From NCBI GenBank assembly GCA_034509755.1, contig CM067559.1, positions 39,142,032 to 39,206,031 on the forward strand: 64,000 nt of DNA. Direction: 5' to 3'. A model generated the notes under the pieces. It did no database searches. It had not been told where the DNA came from and saw nothing but the letters and a program-made list of their open reading frames with translations. Shown here one piece after another: positions 12,701 through 24,190 of the stretch (the stretch's first letter is position 1; each line of letters begins with the position of its first letter). Source of the DNA: Anisodus tanguticus (lineage: Eukaryota > Streptophyta > Magnoliopsida > Solanales > Solanaceae). The position numbers and the translations under genes are program-made.

Positions 12701-15700
12701 TGGAAAACAGCAAAGGGAGGTACCCCTACTAAGGTAAAACCTCCTAATCCTGACTTAGCCATCACTAATGGCTTTAATCCACTGGTTGAGGGTTCCAGCC
12801 AAGGGGTTGCTCAAGTACAACAAAGTGGGGTGTTAAATAGTAATACAATAGGTGCTGGTTGCCTGAATAAAATCATTCCTCAGCAATGAGGGTGGTTACT
12901 TGGAATGTTAGGGGCCTCAACCAGGCCTATAAGCAGAATGAACTGCAGGTTTTTGTCCAGAAGAATAAAGTGGGGTTTTTAGCTATTGTGGAACATAGAG
13001 TACAACAAAAAAAATGCTGCTAGGATAGTGAAAAGGGTGGTTCCTAGATGGCAGTGGTTGCATAACTATCAGACTGGTGGTAAGGGAAGGATATGGGTGG
13101 TATGGGATGCAAGGCAACGTGACATTGCAGTTATTCAGTCTTCTCCACAGTTAATTCATGGGTTTTTTTCATGCACTCAATATGGCCTTTCACCTTACTG
13201 CCATATATGGACTGCATAGTATTCAAGATAGGAAACCATTATGGAAGGATCTACTGGATATAACTGGTCAGATGTCTACACCTTGGTTAGTGATGGGTGA
13301 CTTCAATGCCATTATGCATGTCAATGACAGAACTCATGGTACCCCTGTGCAGGGCCCTGAGATCAAAGATTTCTGTAATTTCATGCTTGATTCTGGTATG
13401 GAAGAAATGAGAAGTATTGGGAGAGAATTTACATGGACTAATCATCATGCTTATAGTAAAATTGATAGATCATTAGTGAATGCAGCTTGGATTCAAAGGT
13501 GGCCTCATTTGGAAACACATGTGCTGGATCCAGGTATATCTGACCATTCACCTCTGAGTGTGTATATTGAAGGACTGGCCAAAGGAGGGAAACAATTCAA
13601 GTTCTTTGATTGTAAGATGGATCACCCTAAATTCTTGGAGCTGGTAAAAGAAGCATGGTCTGTTAATGTCTCAGGGGACTCAATGCAGAGATTATGGAGG
13701 AAATCAAGAAGGTGCAAACAATTCAAGTTCTTTGATTGTAAGATGGATCACCCTAAATTCTTGGAGCTGGTAAAAGAAGCATGGTCTGTTAATGTCTCAG
13801 GGGACTCAATGCAGAGATTATGGAGGAAATCAAGAAGGTGCAAAATACATTAAAGGATCTAAACAGGAAAGAATATTGTAACTCTGAACTGAAAATTCAG
13901 CAGGCTAGAGAGGCCTTGAATAGTCTGCAAAGTCAAATGAGGCAACCTGGTAGCTCCTCATCTTTATTTGATGGGGAGAAAAGATTGAAGAAAGAGCTAG
14001 AGAAATGGCATTCTATGGAAGAGAGTATCCTAAAGCAAAAAGACAGAGTTCATTGGCTTAAGGAAGGGGATGCAAATACAGCACATTGCTTTGCTTGTAT
14101 GAAGAATAGAACAGCCCAAAACATGATAAGGAGCTTGAAAACTGAAGCAGGTATTGTGGAGACTGAAGCTGAGGTGGAAAGGGAGATACTAGCATTCTAT
14201 AAAAAACTGATTGGAACCTCAGCAGAACCATTACCATGTATTGATGAGGGTGTCATGAGATCAAACACTACTTTGAATAGACAGCAACATCTACAACTCA
14301 TTGCCCCTATCACTAGGGAGGAGATTCTAAATGCCCTACAGACTATAGATGACCACAAGGCCCCGGGGATTGATGGTTTTAATGCCAAGTTCTTCAAACA
14401 TACTTGGCCAATTGTTGGAGAGGATATTATAGAAGCAGTACTGGATTTCTTTAACCATGCCACCTTGCACCCACCAATAGACTATACCACAGTTACTCTA
14501 CCCAAGGTCAAGCATCCTTCCACAATAAAGGAGTTCAGACCTATTTCTTGCTGCACAGTGGTTTACAAGATAATTTCTAAGATACTAACAGCTAGCTTGC
14601 AGCCTATAATGACTGAATTGATTGATCCTACACAAGCAGCATTTGTATCAGGGAGACTCATATCTGATAACATAATGCTTAGCCATGAGCTTGTGAAGGG
14701 GTATGGGAGAAAGAACATCTCTTCAAGATGCATGTTGAAGGTGGATATGATGGAAGCTTATGACTCCATAGAATGGACTTACCTAGAGCAGAGTCTAGTA
14801 TGCTTGGATTTTCCTGAACTGTTCAGCAATTGGATCATGCACTGCCTCAAATCTGTAGCATATTCAATTGTAATAAGTGGGAAACCATCTGTGCCTTTCC
14901 AAGCAAAGAAAGGACTTAGGCAAGGTGATCCAATGTCACCTTACCTATTTGTCCTAGCTATGGAATACCTTTGTAGGCTATTAAAACAGCTGAAACATGA
15001 TAAAGCTTTTAAGCTTCATCCCAAGTGTGAGAAGCTCCAAGTTATCGAACTTGGATTTGCAGATGATCTGCTTTTGTTCAGCAAAGGGGACTTGGTTTCA
15101 GTACAAAAGTTGTATGCTTACTTTCACAAGTTTTCATATGCTTCTGGACTTCAAGCAAACCTGCAGAAATCCTCCATTTATTTTGGAGGAGTGGAGGATG
15201 ATATTCAGCAGCAAATATTAGGGGCCCTAGGAATGACTAAAGGTACTCTGCCTTTCAGGTACTTAGGTGTGCCCCTAAGCACCAAAAGGCTGTCCTTGGT
15301 GCAATGCCAACCTCTTCTAGACAAGATGCTTGGAAGAGCCACTTCTTGGACTGCTAAACTTCTTTCGTATGCAGGTAGAGTGCAACTACTACAAAGTGTG
15401 TTGTTCTCAATCCAGACTTATTGGTCACAAATTTTCTTGTTGCCAAAGAAAGTTGTTGAGCAGATAATCAGAATTTGTAGAACTTTTCTCTGGACTGGAA
15501 ATGTTGAGCTGTCTAAGAAGGCCTTGATAGCTTGGGAAAGGCTATGCTTGCCCAAAAGTGCTGGTGGGTTGAATTTGTTGAACATTGGTATTTGGAACAA
15601 AGTTGCACTGTGTAAACTGATGTGGAATCTGAGTAATAAGAAAGATAAGCTGTGGGTGAGGTGGGTACACTAATATTACATCAAAGATGGCACTATTGAA

Positions 15701-18469
15701 GAAGCAGTTATTTCTCAGGCCTCCTGGATTATAAAGAAAGTGTTTAAAGCAGTATCTTATATGGAAGTTGCTGGACTGAATAGTGCAGATGAACTGAAAG
15801 TGAAGAATTTCTCCATTAGGCTATGGGTCCTTTGCCAAGAGTAAGTTGGAGAAAACTAATATGTAGCAATCCTTGTTCCTTAAAGTGTCTATTCATAGGG
15901 TATTTAGTGGCAAATGGTAGAGTTTATAGCAACGATAGACTGATCAAGTGGGGTATAGATGTGAATCCAATATGTCAGTTGTGCAAAGGGGCTGATGAGA
16001 CTATCAACCATCTATTTTTCATATGTCCTCTTGCTGCGGAAGTATGGGGAAAGCTGTTAAAGTGGCAACGTATAATGAGACAATGCTGGGATTGGCCAGT
16101 GGAATGCGTATGGATGGAAACTCAGCACGGGGCTAATAAACCAAGTTCTGTCATATAAATGGCACTGGCAGGGAGTATTTACCAGATTTGGCATGAAAGG
16201 AATCAAGTGGTCTTTCAAGGAAAAAGAAGTGTCGATGCAATTGTGAGGATAGTTGTGCGGGAAGTCTACTTTAGAGCAAGATTGAAGCCCAAACTAGCAA
16301 AAGTCCTAGAATCCCTTAATTTTTACCCTAGCTAGTATTGTAGATACATAGAAAAGATGCCTTAGCTGCTACTGGGACTGTGTCCAGTTATTCTGCTATT
16401 TTTTTGATATGCTGTAATTCTTTCACTTGGTAATGAAATCTCTTAATTACCAAAAAAAAGATGTCAATAACTATCATATTCTAAAAATATATAAGAACTG
16501 AAATATACCTGACAGGATCATCACTCTGAGCACCAAAATTTATCCTTGCAGAAACGCTCATGAAAAACTCGTTCTCATATTCAGTCAAATATATTGAACC
16601 ATTAAAATGTCGGAGCTCAAGTGTCGAAATGAAGGGCTGGCCAGTAGTTGCATTGGATAAACAGACACTTACGGAAGGTTCCTTGGCTAGAAATATTAAC
16701 TCTTGGTACTCCATTGTATTAGCATCAGAAATTACTATAGTAGCCCAACGAGTTGCCCCAAGTGAGATGTCAAACTTTGGGTAAACATTGTTGTTATCAA
16801 AGTTTCCATATAGAAAAGTTGCTCTTACAAGGTACCTGTTTCTGGGAATCACATTAAGTGTATAGCAATACTTTCTGTTATCGGCTGGAAAGTATCTCAA
16901 GGTCATATATTGTGTCCTCGTCTCATTTGCTACAGAGATACTAGCTATATCTCCGCTAATCATTTGAGTATCGGGAGTCCATTCGAGACCAAGTTCATCT
17001 GTGAAGTTGTCTTTGCCTCCACAATCTAAACTTACAAAACCTGTTTCACAATTCGAAATACAGTCAGACTTCTCTAAAACAATTATACTCTATAACAACA
17101 TTTCACTACAACAACCATATTTTGTGTGGAACCAATCTTCCATGTTATGTCATATTATATGTTCTCTATAACAGCATTTCACTTTAGCAGCCAAAAATTA
17201 TCAAACAAACAACGCTGGTGTAGAGAGGTTTGACTGTATATTAGCAAAGCATGAATATTTCCACCAACTTTCACACCCATGAATAAAGCTTTAATACAGA
17301 ATGAGAACTGCTTCAGAAAAAACACCCCGAAATTCATTTTATGTCCAATCTCTCTAGCTTAGCTAAAACTTAAGCTATAGTAGAACACCTTTTCTGTTAG
17401 ACGCTCTTGTTTTGCTTACACCAATAAGTTGCATATTCAAATGCAAATGTGGAATCAACATCATTCGAACCATCTACTAGTCATGCAATTGGATAATGCT
17501 ATTCAACATAGTCTTAAAATCTATCCTTCCAAAAAGTTGAAACTTTTCCTGCTCATAGTCTTTCTTCAATTAGCGTTCCTTTTCTGGAGGTATGACAAAG
17601 AGTCAGCAGATTTAAAATAGTAACATGATCAGATCAGATTTTTCAAGAATGAACCCATAAACACCAAAAGACATAACATTCCATGAATATGCATTCAAGT
17701 ATAGTTACATCCTTAAAATATGACACCAAGAGATGAGAAAAATGAAGATCTTCACTTCTACTACTCTTCAATTTCTTTTCAAACATTTTTCTTTTTCAAG
17801 TGTAACTAACTACATTAATCAAATAGTAAAAAATTTACCAACAAGGGTTGTGGTGGGATGGATAGGATCTCTCCACCCCTAACCAACGGTTCGGGCTTGA
17901 GCCCTGTGTATGGGAGAAATCCTACTAGGGAGCGTTTCACCCTCAAATGGGTCTTACACAGCGCGAATACAAATTAGTCGGGGCTCCAATATGGAAAAAA
18001 AAAAGAGCAGTAGATACACACACACACCCAACCACCACCACCACACACGCATATGTAGAAAGGCCACTATCGGGGTTTTAGCACTCTCTACCAAAGAGGA
18101 CTCCAGTTATGATTAAGGGTGAAAGAAACTTTACCATTCTGCCACACCCTTCACTGGACATCAAGTATATGCATTTTGCATCATCAAAACCATAAAGCAA
18201 TAGTATTAAAATGCTTTAAAAATCACATCTTGCAGCAAATATACTACACAGAAGTACAATATGAACATCAATACAAGCCATTTGAAGCAAATAAAAACAA
18301 AAAAATCAGAACAATTTTTTTCTTAAAAAAAAAATACAACCCCACAAAACACATTAACATAAAAAAAATATGCAAGACAAATTTAAGCAAAAGGGTTATT
18401 ACCTGGCTGTGCTTTGCTTCCATTTATAAGAAGAAGAAAAAGAAAGAAGAAGAAAAATCTAGTACCCAT
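6774..18469 (-). CDS. Malectin-like LRR receptor-like kinase (At2g37050-type), complete, 15 exons
   Basis: Exons in order: 18469-18403, 17040-16509, 11393-10882, 10792-10660, 10307-10236, 10149-10081, 9991-9920, 9785-9717, 9609-9455, 9366-9125, 8662-8536, 8462-8394, 8159-7973, 7580-7445, 7109-6774. All borders are GT-AG and the phases join to 2778 nt, about 925 residues. The protein has a signal peptide ending near SKAQ, a malectin-like ectodomain (about 25-370), the GGDPC linker, leucine-rich repeats in exons of 69-72 nt (about 395-505), a membrane span (about 528-550) and a kinase domain. Kinase motifs seen are GSGGFG (603-608), invariant Lys 624 in IAVK, HRD 721-723 (an RD kinase) and DFG 741-743. 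It ends SIDESITRPTAR, very like At2g37050. It is probably a plasma-membrane receptor kinase; the ligand is unknown. No stop or frameshift is seen, so it looks functional despite the LINE in intron 2. Confidence 0.93.
8241..8388. mobile_element. Short non-autonomous repeat (MITE-like), copy 1, in kinase intron 12
   Basis: It begins agggataattacatttttgg and ends with 'ttagctagcgccctc'. The interior is rich in tatac/gtata words. A second copy with the same start and end lies at 11456 in intron 2 of the same gene. It has no coding content. Class is uncertain because I see no clear terminal inverted repeats. Confidence 0.55.
10440..10640. mobile_element. MITE-like repeat ('gcctgtttgg' family) in kinase intron 4
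   Basis: It starts at 'atagcctgtttggaagcttc' and consists of oligo-A/oligo-T blocks around 'aaaagtgctttt' and 'aaaaagcacttttcaaaat', giving strong fold-back potential. The same opening and the same 'aaagtgctt' vocabulary occur at 30478-30765, where both inverted ends are clear. It is non-coding and lies between exons 4 and 5. Confidence 0.5.
11456..11651. mobile_element. Short non-autonomous repeat (MITE-like), copy 2, in kinase intron 2
   Basis: It opens with agggataattacatttttgg and closes with 'ggctagcgcccgtaatt', matching the copy at 8241-8388 end to end with a longer interior. It sits immediately 5' of the LINE, so the LINE inserted beside or into the edge of this repeat. Confidence 0.55.
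11700..12889 (+). pseudogene. LINE ORF1 (DUF4283 nucleic-acid-binding protein), frameshifted
   Basis: Read across frames, the 11960-12400 region shows the plant LINE ORF1 pattern: MIQRFIAMQWN, GNFLVRFCTSEDRD, then IPLWVRFPNLPLSCWG. The last part (12437-12889) is open and includes CLRIGHVCPEEP, a knuckle-like stretch, followed by a Lys/Gly-rich tail. Its stop codon (TGA, 12887-12889) overlaps the ATG of ORF2 (12886-12888), an ATGA overlap. The protein would bind element RNA. Stops and at least two frame changes upstream show decay. Confidence 0.7.
12886..13853 (+). pseudogene. LINE ORF2 apurinic endonuclease domain, frameshifted
   Basis: It starts at the ATG overlapping the ORF1 stop and reads MRVVTWNVRGLNQ, the typical opening of L1 endonuclease. 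The frame shifts at an A-run near 13007-13014 and at a T-run near 13160. It then continues to MGDFNAIM, EFTWTNHHAYSKIDRSLVNAAW-type text and DPGISDHSPL, the catalytic GDFN and SDH motifs. The endonuclease would nick target DNA for first-strand priming. The frame ends at 13853, after a 42-residue segment that occurs twice. Confidence 0.82.
13590..13841 (+). repeat. 126-bp exact tandem duplication inside LINE ORF2
   Basis: The segment 13590-13715 is repeated at 13716-13841 with no difference visible by eye. The period is 126 bp (42 codons), so the duplication itself keeps frame. Both copies contain the same missing base in 'tggaggaaatcaagaagg', which takes the endonuclease frame out of register with the reverse transcriptase. 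Confidence 0.92.
13820..15673 (+). pseudogene. LINE ORF2 reverse transcriptase, long open segment
   Basis: This is 617 codons without a stop. It includes the linker to the RT domain (VHWLKEGDANTAHCF), HKAPGIDGFNAKFFK, FRPISCCTVVYKIISKIL, AFVSGRLISDNIMLSHEL, KVDMMEAYDSIEW, GLRQGDPMSPYLFVLAMEYL and the catalytic FADDLLLF. Homologues usually have KAYDS where this copy has MEAYDS. The enzyme would copy element RNA at the nicked target. It is separated from the endonuclease by a frameshift just upstream and stops at 15673 before the zf-RVT region, so it is not functional as one polyprotein. Confidence 0.88.
15674..16158 (+). pseudogene. LINE ORF2 C terminus, zf-RVT domain
   Basis: Beyond the stop at 15671-15673 the reading resumes, with a frame change before 15823. 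From there the text includes NGRVYSNDRLIKWGIDVNP, then CQLCKGADETINHLFFICPLA, the Cys-x2-Cys...His-x4-Cys pattern of the zf-RVT domain at the end of plant LINE polyproteins. The following 300 bp is the LINE 3' UTR. Confidence 0.8.
17065..17242. mobile_element. MITE-like repeat in kinase intron 1
   Basis: The segment runs from 'tctctaaaacaattatac' to 'gtgtagagaggtttgactgt'. It contains the repeated phrase 'ctctataacagcatttcact'/'ctctataacaacatttcact', typical of a dispersed AT-rich plant repeat. Ends are approximate and no target duplication was confirmed. Confidence 0.4.
17845..18012 (+). mobile_element. tRNA-derived SINE (Solanaceae type) in kinase intron 1
   Basis: A tRNA-like head with an A-box-like 'tggtgggatggata' and B-box-like 'ggttcgggcttgagccc' is followed by 'agggagcgtttcaccctcaa', 'gcgcgaatacaaattag' and 'tcggggctccaatatgg', then an A-run at 17994-18003. 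This arrangement is a recognised Solanaceae SINE layout. It is in plus orientation, opposite to the kinase gene. Limits are approximate. Confidence 0.65.
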
Positions 18470-21400
18470 TACTCTAAATCTTTGTTCTTTGATGAAAAAA
18501 GTGAGCAAAAAAACTATGGAGATTGGAACATCAAAAAAGCTTGAGCTAAAAAGTTGAGCATATTATCAAGAATATGAAAAATGGAAAAAAAGAACAAAAC
18601 ATTTAAGATTAATAAATGAACTACATAATGTTACTATATGATTGCCATATGTTTCTGGAGTGAAAGTGAGAGAGAAAGGGAGTATTTTTTTCTTCTTAAA
18701 TTAACAAAATGAGTAAATGGACAGAGAGAAAGGTGGAATCTTGAAAGAGCTTATAAATGTTAAAAATGGAGTTTTTATTTGTCTGTGGGAAGGACTCTAT
18801 TAATGCTAAGTTAAGTTGGAAACATTATCACTTCTCACGTAGTACCACTTTTTATTTGTATTTATTTGTTTTGATTTTTCATAAAGTTTAGTTCTAACCT
18901 GACATATTGAGTTGTTACTTGAATTTTCTTAATCTCAAATAATATCAGAAGTTGTATATGTTATGATTTATGACAAATGCGCATATAGAAAATTATTCAT
19001 TTCACTTGGATTATGTGTTATCTTTTTTTTATCTATTTTTTAAGAAACTGTTATGTTTTAGTGAGTTTTAAATTTTAATATTACTCTTCATGTTTTAATT
19101 TATGTGTCACCATTCTTATTTCAAGAGTAAAATTTTGATCATTAATACCGATATGAAATTTATAAGTTTTTAAAAATAAAATCTATATATTTAAAAATTA
19201 CTTAAAAATTGTTATTTTATACGACATGATAATTTGAGAATATTTTAAAAAATTTAATAAAATAATTATTTGACTTTCGCAATTCAAACGATAACACATA
19301 AATTAAAAGTATCATTTTTACCTTTGAAAACATTAATGGAAAAAATGAGAGAGAAAGTCCCCATCAATTTTTAGTTTTTTACTTCCCATTAGTTCTTTTT
19401 TTTAATTTAGAAAAATGTGAAGACAAGTTATAGGAGTAATTGCATCTGATATGCTACTGAAAGGGAAAGAAAAAGGTCAGATGGGACCTACAGCATGGCA
19501 GGTTTAAGTTGGACTATATTTTGACTGTTAAAAAAGAGAGATTCCTTCTCCATTCCATCCCATATCTTGTATTGATACCTATCGATTCAAGTAATTTAAA
19601 TTCACATTGCGTAAGAATATTAAAGGAGAAAATATTTTGTATTAATATTCGAACTCGAAATCTTTAATTAAGAGTGAATTGACTCTATCGATCAAATCAT
19701 ACCCCTTGACCGGGGAAAAAGGTAAGGACGCAATGAATTTATCTGAATTTTTCGTTAAAAAATATATTAAAATAAAACTTAAAATTATCTTATTAAAGTA
19801 GATATTAAATTTGTTTAGCTTTGTTTGTGTGGGCTTATTTTATATATTTAGAATCTTCTTAATAAGAATCTGACTAGGTCGCTACCTTGGGCGGTAGGGT
19901 CCTATAGCTGCAAACATACACATGGCCATTTGTTTCCTCTCAATTTTCTTTTCTATCTGTTTTGTTTCTTTTTCCATGTTGTTTATAAAGTAGTGTGATT
20001 GCAGGTTGTTATTTGCACAAAAATATAATACACATAAATTTATTTTAATATATTGGAATATGCTCCATCACTTGTTATATCAAAATTACTGAACTCTAAG
20101 AATTAACCAGGACTAGTTCGATTTCTTATTCGGATGTGAGTCTCATCCACGCATATTTTCTGTATATTCAAATTTAAACGTCTTAATCTTAATAAAAATA
20201 ATAATGCCTTAATCAATTAAAGAGAGTAACATTATAATTCAAATTTTGGTGTCATATGTACAAATGCAGTGGTATCATGCCACCTTTTGGTTTTACTCTT
20301 TTACTAATGTACAATTATTTAATACTCGAAATTCATCGCCTCAATTAATTTAATTCATGACGGTTAGTACTTAGCATGAGACTATGAATGTAATTCAATC
20401 ATAAAAATGCTATAAAATGTCTTTCTGATGATCAATTACAATGTAAGCAAATAAAAATGGTATTTTGATATACAAAAAATATCAGTATGAAAAAAAAAAT
20501 GATAATTATGTACAGGTATTGGTTAGAGAAGTGATGATATAATTAAGAGTCGATATAAAAAAAATTAAATCAAAGAACAATGAATTGAAAGACGGAAAAA
20601 AACTTGCCCGAGAGTGAAAAAGTCATTATTTTCTTTTTAGTGAAAATAATTTTCTTGAAAACTATTTTACGGCAACCAAATAATAAAAAAGACTTATTTT
20701 CTTAAAAATATTTGTTGAACGTACATCCTATATCCCCATACTCCATTTTTGTGGGATTACACTGAGTATATTATTGTTGTAAACTCATATACATGCTAAT
20801 GTTAGGTTGAACCGGACAAGTTAATTGATTATCATTGTATAGATTTATAAGGGCAAGTTAATCTATGAATATTTAACTGAATTAAATTGACTGAACTCAT
20901 TTTAATTAATGCCATTGCTTTGCAATTTGGGGTTAAAATAATGCAAGTTGAGGAACGTTGAAAATAAAGAAAAGTTAATTACGACTGGTTAAGGATTCTT
21001 CGTCCTTAATCCTCATTACTCATTATTCTATTACAAGTCGCTTTCAAATCTAATGTAATTAAATTTGAAAAAATGTTAGCCATGCTTTTAAGTACTTTAG
21101 AGATTTCTCGGTCAAACAGAAAGGTCATCATTAATATAATCGTGAACTTACTATGGAAAAACTTGTGTTTTATAAATTATGTACCAAAATCTTATATTAT
21201 TTATCTCACATTTTGGATGTGGAATGATAATATATGGATTAGCTGTATCTTGATAAAGTTATCAAGATGATAATATTACAACACAATATATATCCTAATT
21301 TTAATTCAATAAATGGAACAAAGCACTAGTTCTAAACAATTCAGGGATTATTAATATTAATATTATAATCCATGCATAATTTTGTCTGTGCACCAAATGA

Positions 21401-21855
21401 CTTGTTGAAGGATATTATTTCCCTTCAAAATATAATTAATTACTTTCATTTTTGGACAAATTTTAATAAAAACTATAAGTCAAATTAAAGACGACTTAGA
21501 AGGTCCAAGTTGAAGGCAGATCTAGCTAGAGTTTAGTTACACATTCCGCATAATGTAACTTTCCTCGAAAATTCTATTTATATTAAGAAATCTATTGAGT
21601 ATTATATATAAATTTATCAAGTCTTTTTTTTAGAATTTAGAATTCACAAATTAAAAGTTTATGATCCACTTTTGGGCCAACATGCTTGACTTAATCGTAG
21701 TTGAATTGTGTAATTTTGTTCATTGTTTATGTTTTGTCACCTTTTTTCACATATGCAAAAGTAGCCGAAGGAAGAAAATAATAATATTCATCCCATTGAA
21801 TGAAACTTCTGAGCAAGCATCTATAAGTCCCTACGCGCTCAACATCTACTCGTGC
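18470..21855. other. Intergenic AT-rich region including kinase promoter side
   Basis: No gene is supported. The first few hundred bases upstream of the kinase ATG (18470-18800) should hold its 5' UTR and promoter, but I cannot place a TATA box or start site firmly. The rest is AT-rich with one MITE-like repeat (listed). Small open stretches here have plain AT-driven composition and no recognisable domain. Confidence 0.5.
19090..19310. mobile_element. Stowaway-like MITE, degenerate
   Basis: The left end 'gttttaatttatgtgtcacc' and the right end 'gataacacataaattaaaag' are inverted versions of each other, with an AT-rich centre of about 200 bp. The ends resemble those of the better preserved element at 51338-51575 ('acataaattgagacggag'). 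Confidence 0.55.
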
Positions 21856-22860
21856 TCAATTTTCAACTCGTAGGTCTACCTCCCTTGGTCCAACCTTCCT
21901 GCTATCAGTTAGCCCCTTCACATTTGTACAAATGTGTGAGCCACAAGCGATATCCAATACACAGGAATGAGAGTTATTTATAGACATATTTATTTCAATG
22001 ACGTACATACCTTGTCCACCAAAGGCAGGAGCACCTGGTGTTTTTCCTCCTCCTGGTGCCGTGCAGTCCTTTTTCCAATGCCCCTTCCTGTGGCAGTTGA
22101 GGCATTCATCCTTAGCCGGATTCACCTTCTTCTTGACACCTCCCTTGGGCTTCATAGCTGAGGGCGCAGCGATTGCTTTGCCCTTCTTCTTCTGTCATTC
22201 CTTGCCTTTCGGCTTGGGTCGGCTAGAAGAGCTCACTATGAGAACAACTTTGCCTTTGGAAGTGGAGGACTCAAAGGTCTTGAGCATGTTGTGTAGCTCC
22301 GGCAGAGTCGCCTTCGTTCCATTCATGTTAAAATTCACTATGAAGTTCTCAAAGGAACGAGGGAGAGAGTTCAGGATGAGGGTGGTAGCGAAATTCTTTT
22401 CAAGCTTCGTTCCAATTGAGGCAAGCCTCTCTATCAGCCCTATCATCTTCAACACATGCTGCGAGGCATGGCCCCCTTTATTGAGCTTACACTTAAAGAG
22501 TTCTATTAGCAACTCATATTCCATAGTCTGGGATTGAGAGTCATAGAGACTCTTCAAGTGTTAGAGCATCTCATTGGGGCCCATGTTCTCATGCTGTCTT
22601 TGAAGTTCCATAGACATGGAAGACAACATTACGCATTGCGCTGAAGTAGCATCATCTAGATGTTTCTGGTAAGCATCCTTATCAAAAGAGGCATATTCAT
22701 CAGAGTCTATCGCAGGGACTGTTGGGAACATTGTGTCCATCACGTATTATATTTTCTCTTGTCTTAGTACTATTCGAAAATTCCTTATCCAGTCAAGGTA
22801 GTTCGGTCCAGTAAGTTTGTTCATCTCAATCAACATTTTCAATGATAAGCTCGACATCTT
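21856..22860 (-). mobile_element. Ty1/copia fragment: gag and start of protease (second copia family)
   Basis: On the minus strand, gag starts near 22858 with a segment around MNKLTGPNYLDWIRNFRIVL. It is interrupted by stops near 22745 and 22561 and continues to a zinc knuckle CLNCHRKGHWKKDC (about 22085) and the protease approach ending near 21856. Integrase and RT are absent. The gag differs from the other copia fragments here (long KSLYDSQSQTMEYELL region), so this is a separate lineage. Confidence 0.85.
22195..22557 (-). pseudogene. copia gag central fragment
   Basis: About 120 residues: the helical capsid-like part with ELLIELFKCKLNKGGHASQH and LILNSLPRSFENFIVNFNMN, then a Ser/Lys-rich linker. 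It is interrupted on both sides (stops near 22561 and 22194). The next piece, 22155-21856, carries the CCHC knuckle. It is a remnant of the RNA-packaging protein. Confidence 0.75.
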
Positions 22861-23990
22861 TTATAATCTGAAGAATTAGATAGACCGGAAATCAAACTCA
22901 AAATCTATTTCCTATTATACACATTCATTTAGGCTAATCAACAAGGCCTTTTGTTTAATTAGCTCCCACTATTTTAACATACTTCTACGACCCCATGGTA
23001 GAATACAGACCTACTTTAATTGAGGTCATAATGGGCCAAGATCCAAGCCTATGCTATCTCCGCGTTTGCTTTGGCTGATAACTTCAATAACACATCTTGG
23101 TAGGTTCTAAACCAACTGCAAAACTTATTTGCAACTCTTGGTTGATCAAATATTACATTTAATCTTGCGTCCTTAGATTAGTCTAACACTTTGGCGCCAA
23201 GATTTGTCTAAGCAAGTCAACCCCATTACACGACTGTGTTTATGTATCAAATAAAATTTGGCCTTTGTGAGCAAACACTTTGGTGTAAATACCCACAAAA
23301 GTTTATCGTTTACCTTTACATTAAAACACATCTATGAAAGAGTCTGGGTCCTCGTAGACTTGGAGCAAATGCTTTGGCACAAATACTCGTATCGTCGAAA
23401 AAGATTTTGCACTCTAACAATTATAATGGACAACACGTTTTAATTTAGACTTGTATTTAAAGTTTTGGGGAACATTTTAATTTAGGGTTTTAACCAAGAT
23501 CAATTCTTTTATGCCATATCCAATATGGCATATTAACATCATGCAAACTAATGACACATATAGTTGAAAACCGTCAACCCAATATACATGATATAAGATG
23601 GTTTAATCAAATATTGGGCGTCGCCTGCCCAGACAGTTATAACGGACACTATTCTAGTAATGTAAATGATACATATTTTGACATTTAGCACATAAACAAC
23701 AGGTAAATAAAAAATAACAAAATAAAAGTACCAAAACAATACGATTGATTAAGAGGTACATTACAATAAGAATTTTTGGTGAAAGTGTTTGTAAAATACT
23801 AAACATTAGTTGAAATGTTGTGTCATGCATATGAATGCTGATAAGTTTTTCTTGCAATGACCAGTGTTTTTGTTTTTCACTTGGTGTCCCCTAGCCGCTT
23901 GAGGTCTAATTAATTCGAATTCATGCCGAAAAATTATGCTTTGGAATAAAGCGCTTCCTATAAAAGATGATTTCATTAATAGGGCTCGCG
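22861..23990. other. Copia leader/LTR remnant and unassigned AT-rich sequence
   Basis: The part next to the gag start (22861 to about 23450) is probably leader and 5' LTR of the minus-strand copia fragment, with phrases such as 'ctttggcgccaag' and repeated 'aaacacttt(g)g' words. I cannot set an LTR border. From 23450 to 23990 I see nothing beyond AT-rich DNA. Confidence 0.35.
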
Positions 23991-24190
23991 TTAAGCCTGT
24001 CAAGTGGGCGGGGTCATGTCTTTTAAAGGTGGCCCACACCGGGTTCGATTCTGGATCGGGTTGGGCCGTAATTAAGGGGCTAGGCTTGGGGAGGAAAAAT
24101 GGTTTCCAGCCCGGTCCCTACCCGGATAGGGAGTACACCGCGTGCTAACCGGGTCGGGCTGAATTTTAGATAGTGAGCCGGCCGGGTTTT
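23991..24190. mobile_element. hAT-like GC-rich terminal fragment
   Basis: The opening 'ttaagcctgtcaagtgggcgggg' resembles the termini of the hAT elements at 37506 (TAAGGCTGGCTAGTGGG) and 52042. It is followed by GGGTCGGG/CCGGGT-rich text, then AT-rich DNA. The opposite terminus is not recognised, so this may be a truncated or strongly decayed copy. Confidence 0.35.

Larger units (their letters stand above)
11690..16458 (+). mobile_element. LINE (L1-like non-LTR retrotransposon), nearly full length, inactive, antisense in kinase intron 2
   Basis: Two reading regions are present: a DUF4283/zinc-knuckle ORF1, then an ORF2 with endonuclease, reverse transcriptase and zf-RVT domains. The element ends in a short A-run (16450-16458). 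It is opposite in orientation to the kinase gene and lies wholly between exon 2 (16509) and exon 3 (11393). The 5' limit is approximate, and I could not find a convincing target-site duplication. Several frameshifts in ORF1 and ORF2 make it inactive. Confidence 0.9.
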
